NCBI GenBank assembly: GCA_964624765.1
Contig: CAZUZO010000168.1
Location: 1 to 6,161, forward strand
Length of the DNA stretch: 6,161 bases
Reading direction: 5' to 3'
Source: JAGTVB01 sp964624765
GTDB lineage: Bacteria; Pseudomonadota; Gammaproteobacteria; HK1
Positions 1 through 5,735 of the stretch are shown one piece after another (position 1 is the stretch's first letter; every line of letters begins with the position of its first letter). The position numbers and the translations under genes are program-made. The notes beneath the pieces are model-generated. The model ran no database searches and was not told where the DNA came from. It worked only from the letters and a program-made list of their open reading frames with translations.

Positions 1-338
<338 letters not shown>

Positions 339-486
339 AACTTCAAGTTTGATGAAGATTCACTGAAGTTCAGCGAACCTTCCTTATCTGCTGAATGCAA
401 CCAGGTTAAGTGAATTCACCCACTTGCATCAGCGAATCGCAAGCGTCCCATCGACGCGAGCGCCCACACAGATTACCTAATCTGAC

Positions 487-498
487 TGTTAAAGAGCT
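487..498 (-). promoter_or_regulatory. boxA antitermination element of the rRNA leader
   Basis: The minus strand reads AGCTCTTTAACA, one base from the gammaproteobacterial rrn boxA TGCTCTTTAACA. It lies about 150 bases upstream of mature 16S and about 30 bases inside the predicted transcript. In E. coli this RNA element binds NusB-NusE (S10) and assembles the complex that lets RNA polymerase read through the untranslated rRNA operon without Rho termination. The role here is inferred from sequence match and position. Confidence 0.88.
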
Positions 499-501
499 TG
501 C

Positions 502-519
502 GCAGGCACTGTGGCCTGC
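502..519 (-). promoter_or_regulatory. boxB-like hairpin of the rRNA leader
   Basis: A perfect 6-bp stem, GCAGGC/GCCTGC, with loop CACAGT in the minus-strand RNA ends only a few bases upstream of boxA. The order promoter, hairpin, boxA matches the boxB-boxA arrangement of enterobacterial rrn leaders. The sequence of boxB is not conserved in general, so the assignment rests on structure and place. Confidence 0.7.
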
Positions 520-521
520 TG

Positions 522-545
522 AGAACGTGAAAGTATACACGTTCT
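522..545. promoter_or_regulatory. Inverted repeat centred on the rRNA promoter -10 box (possible operator)
   Basis: The arms AGAACGTG (522-529) and CACGTTCT (538-545) are perfect 8-bp inverted repeats around an 8-bp centre that includes all of the -10 box. The left arm reaches the predicted start site and the right arm lies in the spacer. Because transcription should start inside the left arm, this would act as a DNA site and not as an RNA hairpin. A binding protein is not known. The regulatory role is an inference from symmetry and placement. Confidence 0.45.
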
Positions 546-559
546 GTGGCGACCGTCAA
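532..559 (-). promoter_or_regulatory. rRNA operon promoter (sigma70 type)
   Basis: On the minus strand the -35 box TTGACG (554-559) and the -10 box TATACT (532-537) are separated by 16 bp, the spacing typical of rrn P1 promoters. The start should lie near 525-527. An A-rich patch (TTGAAAAAGAGG) sits just upstream of the -35 box at about 561-572 and could act as part of an UP element. I see only one convincing promoter here, with no clear tandem P2 between it and boxA. The -10 box lies inside the dyad at 522-545. Confidence 0.85.
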
Positions 560-717
560 GCCTCTTTTTCAAGCGGTGTTGCCGAGCCGACAGCAGACAG
601 CCCCTCACAAGCCGTCGCCACAAGGTTACGACCACCGGTGCGGCTTTCGCTCCACCGAGGACAGCCGTCCATCGCATCGCTGCACAGCTCACAAATAGCC
701 GTCTGGCTCAGCCACTC
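560..717. other. Region upstream of the rRNA promoter, no gene seen
   Basis: Open frames here are on mixed strands, have no recognisable protein features and overlap the promoter or repeat. Apart from the A-rich patch next to the -35 box, I see only short dyads such as TGGCT-c-AGCCA at 704-714, which immediately precedes the first repeat copy. Fis or UP-element sites would be expected in such a region but cannot be picked out by eye. Confidence 0.5.
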
Positions 718-838
718 AGAGCTTGTGAATAAACCTGCTACACAACCCAATAGCCGTGTTAGGCGGTGCTCCCTCCGCGCCCATCTATACCGTTCGCCTG
801 GTTCTCGGGCCGCTCGCGCCGGTTTTTTTCACAACCTC
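718..838. repeat. Dispersed intergenic repeat, copy 1
   Basis: This is a 121-bp element bounded by imperfect inverted ends: AGAGCTTGTGAATAAACC (718-735) and GGTTTTTTTCACAACCTC (821-838). Its left half, from TGCTACAC through GGCGGTGCTC to CCATCTAT, matches copy 2 at 3783-3925 closely. The right part (CCGCTCGCGCCGG before the T-run) matches too. Copy 2 has about 22 extra bases in the middle. No target-site duplication is evident. It lies between the end of tyrS and the rRNA promoter, both on the minus strand. The small open frame at 756-1049 (+) is a by-product of this repeat and of antisense tyrS sequence. Confidence 0.85.
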
Positions 839-867
839 ACCGTCATCTGACTTGGCCTCGTGTTGGT

Positions 868-882
868 CAGCGTACATCGCTG
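868..882 (-). terminator. Small hairpin just after tyrS (weak terminator candidate)
   Basis: CAGCG/CGCTG stem of 5 bp with a 5-base loop, starting 8 bases past the tyrS stop codon. No U-run follows, so it is a poor intrinsic terminator on its own. The repeat at 718-838 follows shortly after and may contribute structure. Confidence 0.25.
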
Positions 883-890
883 GATCTTGG

Positions 891-2096
891 CTAGATCAAT
901 ACCACAGAGATGCGTGCGAACCGCCTCTTGCCGATTTGAACGAGGTGAATACGGCCGGCTTCAATGGCCGCCTTGCGGTCACTTACTCGCTCCCCGTCGA
1001 CACGTACCGCCCCCTGCTCGATCATTCGCAAAGATTCCGAAGTACTTGAGGTGAGCCCTGCCTCTTTGAGCAGATTGGCGATCGGCATCGCTCGGCCTGG
1101 GCTGTGAAGCTCGCGCACGGGCAGGTTCGTGGGCACGACACCATGCCTAAATTGAGCCACAAAACTGGCGTGCGCTCGCAGGGCTTCAGCTCGGCCGTGA
1201 AATCGCTCGACCAGCTCCTCCGCGAGGCTCGCCTTAATATCGCGTGGATTGGCGCCTTCCTCGATATCGCGCTGCCAACGTTGAATTTGTGTCACAGGGC
1301 GCAGGCTAAGCAGCTCCAGGTAGCGCCACATCAACGCATCGGAGATGGACATGAGTTTACCAAACATCTGCTCCGGGGGCTCGGTAATGCCAATGTAGTT
1401 GTTCAGCGACTTGGACATCTTTTGCACGCCGTCCAAGCCTTCCAGGATCGGCAACGTCAATACCACTTGCGGTTCTTGCCCGTAGGCAGCTTGCAGCTGA
1501 CGGCCGACGAGCATATTAAACTTCTGATCCGTTCCTCCTAACTCCACATCTGCCCGCAACGCCACAGAATCATATCCCTGGATAAGAGGATAAAGAAACT
1601 CGTGGATAGCGATGGGTTGGCCTGAACGATAGCGCTGCTCAAAGTCATCCCGCTCCAACATGCGGGCAACCGTGTGTTTTGCTGCCAGCTGGATAAGCTC
1701 CACCGCACTCATCTTATCCAGCCAGCTGGAGTTAAAGCAGACCTGGGTTCTCTCGGGGGTGAGGATCTTGTAGACCTGAGCCTCGTAGCTTTCTGCGTTG
1801 GCGAGCACTTCACTACGCTCGAGTGGTTTTCGGGTCACATTTTTGCCTGTCGGATCCCCGATCATTCCCGTGAAGTCGCCAATCAAGAATAGAACCTCGT
1901 GATCAAAGTCTTGAAACTGTCTGAGTTTGTTCAAAAGTACGACGTGACCGAGGTGCAGATCGGGAGCGGTGGGATCGAAACCCGCTTTAATGCGCAGGGG
2001 AAGCCCCTTCTGAAGCTTGGCGTGCAGTTCCTCCTCAACCAGGATTTCACGCACGCCTCGCTTGATGATTTCCAACGCTTTTGTGGCGCTCGCCAT
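891..2096 (-). CDS. tyrS: Tyrosyl-tRNA synthetase, TyrZ (KMSKS) type
   Basis: Cytoplasmic class I aminoacyl-tRNA synthetase that charges tRNA-Tyr with tyrosine using ATP. The protein is 401 residues, close to the roughly 400 of Pseudomonas orthologues. The catalytic domain shows FDPTAPDLHLGH with the HIGH-type motif at 48-51, IGDFTGMIGDPTG at 72-84, the tyrosine site motif QGYDSVALRADVELGGTDQ at 173-191, and KMSKS at 226-230. A C-terminal S4 RNA-binding domain covers about 337-398. KMSKS, where E. coli TyrS has KFGKT, puts it in the TyrZ clade. I chose ATG at 2096 because AAAGG sits 7 bases upstream and homology begins there. The frame stays open to an ATG at 2168, but those 24 residues are not family-like and run close to the divergent promoter. 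It is divergent from the M23 gene and upstream of the rRNA operon on the same strand. Confidence 0.97.
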   Translation of the reverse strand: MASATKALEIIKRGVREILVEEELHAKLQKGLPLRIKAGFDPTAPDLHLGHVVLLNKLRQFQDFDHEVLFLIGDFTGMIGDPTGKNVTRKPLERSEVLANAESYEAQVYKILTPERTQVCFNSSWLDKMSAVELIQLAAKHTVARMLERDDFEQRYRSGQPIAIHEFLYPLIQGYDSVALRADVELGGTDQKFNMLVGRQLQAAYGQEPQVVLTLPILEGLDGVQKMSKSLNNYIGITEPPEQMFGKLMSISDALMWRYLELLSLRPVTQIQRWQRDIEEGANPRDIKASLAEELVERFHGRAEALRAHASFVAQFRHGVVPTNLPVRELHSPGRAMPIANLLKEAGLTSSTSESLRMIEQGAVRVDGERVSDRKAAIEAGRIHLVQIGKRRFARISVVLI

Positions 2097-2171
2097 AGGT
2101 GGGCCTTTCGCTAACGAGTCTCGTGGGAGCTTAACACAGCCAACGGCCGCTAGCGCAATGCCTCCCATACG

Positions 2172-2200
2172 TTGACCGAAAGGGCTTAACGGACTATTTT
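2172..2200 (+). promoter_or_regulatory. Probable sigma70 promoter of the M23 endopeptidase gene
   Basis: TTGACC (2172-2177) and TATTTT (2195-2200) are separated by 17 bp, with a start expected near 2207 and the ATG at 2230, giving a short leader. No equally good promoter was found for tyrS on the opposite strand in the 2097-2229 interval. Confidence 0.6.
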
Positions 2201-2229
2201 TGTAGGGAACGGTAAGGATAGGTATTTCA

Positions 2230-3723
2230 ATGGATTATAGTATAAACATGAGAAATAATGGGAGGTACCTGAAGTCACGACCGCGTGGGGAGGCCAGGAG
2301 GGGTTACAGACAGCGCCTGCGGCGTTTACCGCGATCTCGCCTGCGCTGGATCCTTGCTGCGGGGGGTTTAGCATGCTTTATCATGGGTTTAATGATCGCC
2401 CCTGAGTCTGGCGGTGGTGCGAAGCAAAGGGCTGACACCATCGTAGACGTAAAGGGCGCTGAGGCACCTGTGACTTTCGCGCTGGCTTATCCTACGGCAC
2501 CGACGAGGGGGTTGCCGGATTCGGATTCAGAGGCAATGGCATCCAGCCCGGAGGCATGGCGGCCAACATCATCGAGGCCGGAATCTGCCGACATTGAGGC
2601 CTCCCCGCAGCTATCGGCGGATCTGAAGCATTACTCGGTAACGATTGCGCGAGGGGATTCGTTGTCGAGCGTGTTTATGACCCTAGGACTGACCCAGTCC
2701 GAGCTTCACCGTATCCTCGAGGCGAGCGACAAGGCGGCGCTCAGTCGTCTGCAGGCAGGCCAAGGTTTAGAACTCACCGTCGATGCCAATAACGAAGTCA
2801 AAGAAATGACGCTATCTGTGGATGCGACGCATTCATGGCATTGGGTGCACAGCGGCGATGGTTTTCACATGCGGCGGCTGGATGCAGAGCTTGATTATCG
2901 AGCCGCAACGGCCACCGGAAAGATCGCCAGTTCCTTGTTTCTGGGCGCCAGGGAAGCGGGGTTGTCGGATCAACTTATCATGAAGATGGTGGATATTTTT
3001 GCTTGGGATATCGATTTTGCGCTGGATATTCGGGAAGGAGATCGGTTTACAGTCATCTACGAGGAGCTTTACCAGGACGCCGAAAAAGTAAGTGACGGTA
3101 ATATTCTGGCGGCAGAATTTGTTAACCGCGGTCGCAACACTAGGGCTATTCGCTTCACCGACGGCGAAGGGCGCACCAACTATTACACTCCAGACGGGCG
3201 CAGTCTGCGCAAGGCATTCCTGCGCACCCCGGTGAAGTTCTCGCGTATCAGCTCGCGTTTCACCCAAAGTCGCTGGCATCCCGTGTTACATCGGTTTCGA
3301 GCCCATCGTGGCGTAGATTACGCCGCACCAACCGGTACGCCAGTCAAGGCAACAGGCGACGGCCGGGTCACCTTCGCCGGACTTCAGGGGGGGTATGGTC
3401 ACACCGTCATCCTTCAGCACGGCGAGAAATACACTACATTGTATGCTCACTTGTCAGGCTATGCCGAAGGGCTTAAGTCTAACCAGCGCGTTACCCAGGG
3501 GGATGTGATCGGTTATGTGGGGAAGAGTGGTTTAGCATCGGGGCCGCACCTGCATTACGAGTTTCGCGTCAATGGCGTGCACCGCGACCCCTTGACCGTC
3601 ACGCTGCCGAAAGCGGCCCACATCGCCCCTAAGTATCGGGCGGACTTCTTGGCTCACGCTCAGGCGCTGCTAGCGCAGCTCGATTCGCTCGGCAGCGTTA
3701 CCGTGGCCAGTCGAGACGATTGA
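2230..3723 (+). CDS. mepM: Membrane-anchored M23 murein endopeptidase, MepM/YebA-like
   Basis: Predicted zinc endopeptidase that cuts peptide cross-links in peptidoglycan during wall growth. It is 497 residues long. A very basic cytoplasmic N-terminus (about 11-40) is followed by one membrane segment (about 40-57), then a low-complexity Pro/Ser/Ala linker (about 60-130). Next comes an OapA/LysM-like segment starting near KHYSVTIARGDSLSSVF (133-149), a middle domain (about 220-335), and the catalytic M23 (LytM) domain (about 336-460). Zinc ligands and active-site residues are all present: HRGVD (H359, D363), YAHLSG (H407) and GPHLHYEF (H440, H442), so the enzyme should be active. The ATG at 2230 has only a modest ribosome site (TAAGG, about 12 bases upstream); ATG 2248 is an alternative with none. 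Neighbouring anmK acts later in wall turnover. Exact substrate bond and symbol are inferred from architecture and gene order. Confidence 0.9.
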   Translation: MDYSINMRNNGRYLKSRPRGEARRGYRQRLRRLPRSRLRWILAAGGLACFIMGLMIAPESGGGAKQRADTIVDVKGAEAPVTFALAYPTAPTRGLPDSDSEAMASSPEAWRPTSSRPESADIEASPQLSADLKHYSVTIARGDSLSSVFMTLGLTQSELHRILEASDKAALSRLQAGQGLELTVDANNEVKEMTLSVDATHSWHWVHSGDGFHMRRLDAELDYRAATATGKIASSLFLGAREAGLSDQLIMKMVDIFAWDIDFALDIREGDRFTVIYEELYQDAEKVSDGNILAAEFVNRGRNTRAIRFTDGEGRTNYYTPDGRSLRKAFLRTPVKFSRISSRFTQSRWHPVLHRFRAHRGVDYAAPTGTPVKATGDGRVTFAGLQGGYGHTVILQHGEKYTTLYAHLSGYAEGLKSNQRVTQGDVIGYVGKSGLASGPHLHYEFRVNGVHRDPLTVTLPKAAHIAPKYRADFLAHAQALLAQLDSLGSVTVASRDD

Positions 3724-3734
3724 GGAGGAGGGTC

Positions 3735-3752
3735 GCCTGCTCGGGTGCAGGC
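3735..3752 (+). terminator. Hairpin after the M23 gene (weak terminator candidate)
   Basis: A perfect 6-bp GC-rich stem, GCCTGC/GCAGGC, with loop TCGGGT begins 12 bases past the stop codon. It is followed by TTGCCCATTGG, so the U-tract is poor. It may serve as a 3' stabilising or pausing structure. Confidence 0.35.
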
Positions 3753-3768
3753 TTGCCCATTGGCACGA

Positions 3769-3782
3769 CAGTCTGCAGACTG
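3769..3782. repeat. 14-bp perfect palindrome abutting repeat copy 2
   Basis: CAGTCTGCAGACTG is fully self-complementary and ends at the base just before the left inverted end of the repeat at 3783. It has no counterpart beside copies 1 and 3. It could be a protein-binding site, a target for insertion, or chance. Confidence 0.5.
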
Positions 3783-3925
3783 AGAGCTTGTGAAAAAACC
3801 TGCTACACGACCCGATAGCGGCGTTGGGCGGTGCTCGCTCCTCGCCTATCTATTTGATATGTCTCTCGGCTTCGCGCCGTCCGCCTTGCTCTCGTGCCGC
3901 TCGCGACGGTTTTTTCACAAGCTCT
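3783..3925. repeat. Dispersed intergenic repeat, copy 2 (best preserved)
   Basis: A 143-bp element whose ends are perfect 18-bp inverted repeats: AGAGCTTGTGAAAAAACC (3783-3800) and GGTTTTTTCACAAGCTCT (3908-3925). The interior carries TGCTACACGACCCGATAGCG, then GCGTTGGGCGGTGCTCGCTC and CGCCTATC, shared with copy 1 and in part copy 3. About 22 bases around TTTGATATGTCTCTCGGC are absent from copy 1. No transposase and no clear target duplication are visible, so it resembles a MITE-like or REP-like non-autonomous element. Transcribed, the ends could pair into a long hairpin. The open frame at 3824-4027 (+) is a product of the repeat, not a gene. Confidence 0.9.
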
Positions 3926-4030
3926 GATAGCTCAGCTCCTGCGGTGAGGTCGACCCGACCTAGGCCATCGATCCGAGTAGCCGGTATTGAACCGGGTGGG
4001 AACTTCTTTTCCGGAGCCTTGTTTTAAAGA
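3926..4030 (+). other. anmK upstream region with two small hairpins
   Basis: Two dyads are visible: AGGTCG-acc-CGACCT (3947-3961) and CCGGT-attga-ACCGG (3981-3995). Neither is followed by a U-run. I find no convincing -35/-10 pair. A GGAG at 4013-4016 is the only ribosome-site-like sequence, 14 bases from the TTG start and so rather far. anmK may be read through from the M23 gene or from a promoter I cannot recognise. Confidence 0.4.
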
Positions 4031-5140
4031 TTGCGCCTATTTATCGGTCTAATGTCGGGAACCAGCATGGATGCTATCGATGCTGTTTGCGTCGATTTCG
4101 ACGGGCAATTCCCTCGACTGGTCGCAACCCATGGACATCCTATTTCCGCTGACATTAGAGACAGCGTGCTAGGCATTACCGCAGGCGTGCCGCATGACTA
4201 CCACCTCGTCGCCGTGCTCGACGTGAGGATCGGCGAACTGTTTGCCGAAGCTGCGCTAGCGGTCATGGAAAAGGCGGGCGCAGCGCCAGCGTCTATCCGG
4301 GCCATCGGGAGTCATGGACAGACAGTGCTTCACCGACCGAATGGCGATTGGCCGTATACGGCGCAGATCGGCGATCCCAACATCATCGCCGAACGCACGG
4401 GGATTACCACCGTCGCCGACTTTCGGAGGCGGGATGTGGCGGCGGGTGGCCAAGGGGCACCTTTGGTGCCGGCGTTTCACCAGGCTGTCTTTTGGAGCTC
4501 GGCGGTTAACCGCTTGGTGGTCAACATCGGCGGCATGTCCAACATCACGGTTCTGTCTCAAGACCCCAGCGTTCCTGTGGTCGGATTCGACACCGGGCCG
4601 GGAAATGTGTTGCTGGATGCTTGGGCCTCTGTGCATCGTGGCGCACCCCTCGACGAGGGGGGGCGCTGGGCAGCTCAGGGTCAGATTCATCTCCCTCTAC
4701 TGCAGGAGCTACTCCAGGACGACTACTTTTCACTGCCCCCCCCGAAGAGCACAGGCCGGGAGCGCTTCAATGTGTCCTGGCTTCAAGAAAAGCTTGCTCG
4801 GCTACCCGTGAGTGTGGCTCCAGAGAACATTCAACGGACGCTCTGCGAGCTCACGGTGACTAGCCTGAAGCACGCCATCACGCAGTATGCGGATCCCCCG
4901 CGGGAGGTGCTCATCTGTGGTGGCGGTGCCCACAATCCCCTTATCATGGCAGGACTGTCCCAATCGCTCCCCGGCAGCCCCGTGTATTCTACGGAGCGCT
5001 ATGGTTTACCGCCCGATTGGGTGGAAGCCGTCGCCTTCGCTTGGCTCGCTGAAAGGACCTTAGCCGGACTTCCCGGCAACTTGCCTTCGGTCACAGGGGC
5101 CAGACGATCCGTCGTGCTGGGCGCCGTCTACCGCGCCTGA
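4031..5140 (+). CDS. anmK: Anhydro-N-acetylmuramic acid kinase
   Basis: Cytoplasmic enzyme of peptidoglycan recycling. It opens the 1,6-anhydro ring of anhydro-MurNAc released by lytic transglycosylases and phosphorylates it with ATP to MurNAc-6-phosphate. The 369-residue length is normal. It shows the N-terminal phosphate-binding LMSGTSMD (7-14), GSHGQT (93-98), the hallmark ADFRRRDVAAGGQGAPLVPA (129-148), NIGGMSN (165-171), GFDTGPGNVLLDAW with the presumed catalytic Asp187, PKSTGRERFN, and CGGGAHN near the C-terminus. The start is TTG at 4031: an in-frame TAA at 4025-4027 rules out anything longer, and the next ATG (4052) would remove part of the conserved nucleotide-binding strand. The ribosome site is weak. 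It follows the M23 gene after 307 bases containing repeat copy 2, and is convergent with erpA. Confidence 0.97.
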   Translation: MRLFIGLMSGTSMDAIDAVCVDFDGQFPRLVATHGHPISADIRDSVLGITAGVPHDYHLVAVLDVRIGELFAEAALAVMEKAGAAPASIRAIGSHGQTVLHRPNGDWPYTAQIGDPNIIAERTGITTVADFRRRDVAAGGQGAPLVPAFHQAVFWSSAVNRLVVNIGGMSNITVLSQDPSVPVVGFDTGPGNVLLDAWASVHRGAPLDEGGRWAAQGQIHLPLLQELLQDDYFSLPPPKSTGRERFNVSWLQEKLARLPVSVAPENIQRTLCELTVTSLKHAITQYADPPREVLICGGGAHNPLIMAGLSQSLPGSPVYSTERYGLPPDWVEAVAFAWLAERTLAGLPGNLPSVTGARRSVVLGAVYRA

Positions 5141-5143
5141 TAT

Positions 5144-5162
5144 CGCCCTGTCGGGGCGCTTT
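5144..5162 (+). terminator. Terminator-like hairpin after anmK
   Basis: CGCCC-tgtcg-GGGCG stem of 5 bp begins three bases past the anmK stop codon and is followed by CTTTGCGTT. The stem is short and the U-tract broken, so termination efficiency is doubtful. The stronger hairpin at 5213-5231 lies downstream. Confidence 0.4.
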
Positions 5163-5168
5163 GCGTTC

Positions 5169-5285
5169 AGAGCTTGAGAGATAGAGCGGCTAAGCTACCC
5201 CACCGCGGCGTTGGGCAGCGCTCGGCTGCCCGCCTATCCCTCTCCGTCGCCGTATGGCGTTCGCCGGGTTTTCGTGTCGTCCCTG
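5169..5285. repeat. Dispersed intergenic repeat, copy 3 (diverged)
   Basis: The left end AGAGCTTGAGAGATAG matches the first bases of copies 1 and 2. The core GCGGCGTTGGGC (5205-5216) is identical to copy 2, followed by the shared GCTCG and CGCCTATC. The right part retains CGTTCGCC and GGGTTTTCGTG but no clear terminal inverted repeat, so the right boundary is approximate. It fills most of the gap between the convergent ends of anmK and erpA. Confidence 0.6.
5213..5231. terminator. Strong hairpin in repeat copy 3 between convergent genes
   Basis: GGGCAGC and GCTGCCC form a perfect 7-bp stem with a 5-base loop on either strand, lying 72 bases past anmK and 59 bases past erpA. There is no U-run on either side, so it is better seen as a possible bidirectional pause, Rho-dependent or 3'-end stabilising structure than as a classic terminator. 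The matching place in copies 1 and 2 can form only weaker stems. Confidence 0.4.
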
Positions 5286-5290
5286 GGAGC

Positions 5291-5650
5291 TTAGACCGAA
5301 AACGACGAGCCGCACCCGCAAGTACTGGAGGCGTTCGGGTTTGATACGACAAAGCGAGCGCCCTGGAGATCTTCCAGGTAATCGATGGAAGCGCCTGACA
5401 AGTACTGCAAGCTCAAGGGATCGATGACCAGCTTCACACCGTTGTTTTCCACTACCGTGTCATCTTCTTGCAGTGCCTTCTCAAACTCGAAGCCGTACTG
5501 AAAGCCGGAGCAACCTCCACCCTCGATGTAGACCCGCAGCATCAGCGCTTCCGTCTCGGTCTCTGCCGATAATGCTTTGACTCTTGCCGCGGCTTGTTGC
5601 GTGAAATGTATCGATGGGACAGATGGTGACATGGTATCGCTATTCATCAT
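5291..5650 (-). CDS. erpA: A-type iron-sulfur cluster carrier ErpA
   Basis: Small cytoplasmic carrier that receives Fe-S clusters from the assembly scaffold and passes them to apoproteins, including isoprenoid-synthesis enzymes in E. coli. It is 119 residues. Three cluster-binding cysteines are present: Cys47 in GGGCSGFQYGFEF, and Cys111 and Cys113 in STCGCGSSFSV at the C-terminus. The GFQYGFEF segment, the SLQYL segment and the SSFSV end resemble E. coli ErpA more than IscA or SufA. Two adjacent ATG codons (5650 and 5647) could start it. GAGAGGG lies 9 bases upstream of the first, which supports this start. Stop TAA is at 5291-5293. It is downstream of the bactofilin gene on the same strand with an 85-base gap, so cotranscription is possible. 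I see no IscR site that I could defend. Confidence 0.95.
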   Translation of the reverse strand: MMNSDTMSPSVPSIHFTQQAAARVKALSAETETEALMLRVYIEGGGCSGFQYGFEFEKALQEDDTVVENNGVKLVIDPLSLQYLSGASIDYLEDLQGARFVVSNPNASSTCGCGSSFSV

Positions 5651-5735
5651 TTGGCCGAACCCTCTCGGGATGTATCAGGTATGTCTATCGAACCGAAGCT
5701 ACCAAAACCCTCTCGATATTACTATATCTCAAAGG

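Larger units (their letters stand above)
339..526 (-). other. Pre-16S rRNA leader
   Basis: This is the stretch of about 190 bases between the predicted transcription start (near 526) and mature 16S. It contains boxB and boxA near its 5' end, then GTGTGGGCGCTCG, which resembles the conserved segment after boxA in the E. coli leader. Small dyads are visible: GCGTC/GACGC (minus strand, loop of five, near 441-455), the palindrome GTGAATTCAC at 410-419, and a CTTCA/TGAAG hairpin at 341-357 next to the mature end. The leader normally pairs with sequence downstream of 16S to form the RNase III stem. That partner is outside the window, so the processing site cannot be placed. There is no credible protein gene here. 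Confidence 0.8.

Noticed and set aside
592..690. CACAAGC-like and GCTCACAAATAGC-like words resembling repeat ends upstream of copy 1
   Set aside because: Matches are too short to support a fourth copy of the repeat.
410..850. 146-residue open frame on the plus strand
   Set aside because: It runs antisense through boxA, boxB and the rRNA promoter and into repeat copy 1, and has no recognisable protein features.
2097..2168. N-terminal extension of tyrS to an upstream ATG
   Set aside because: The added 24 residues do not resemble the family, and the ATG at 2096 has a good ribosome site (AAAGG at 7 bases).
2833..3279. 148-residue minus-strand frame
   Set aside because: Shadow of the M23 gene, with no start context or family motifs; the plus-strand protein shows clear domains.
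3783..3925. Integron attC site or CRISPR-like unit
   Set aside because: No attC core sites, no integrase and no regular spacing of repeats; the copies are far apart and have inverted ends.
4314..4811. 165-residue plus-strand frame and overlapping minus-strand frames
   Set aside because: All are shadows of anmK, whose own frame contains every family motif.
5658..5715. Direct repeat of AACCCTCTCG at 5658-5667 and 5706-5715 upstream of erpA
   Set aside because: Only ten bases long; one copy is the erpA ribosome site. Too little to claim a regulator site.
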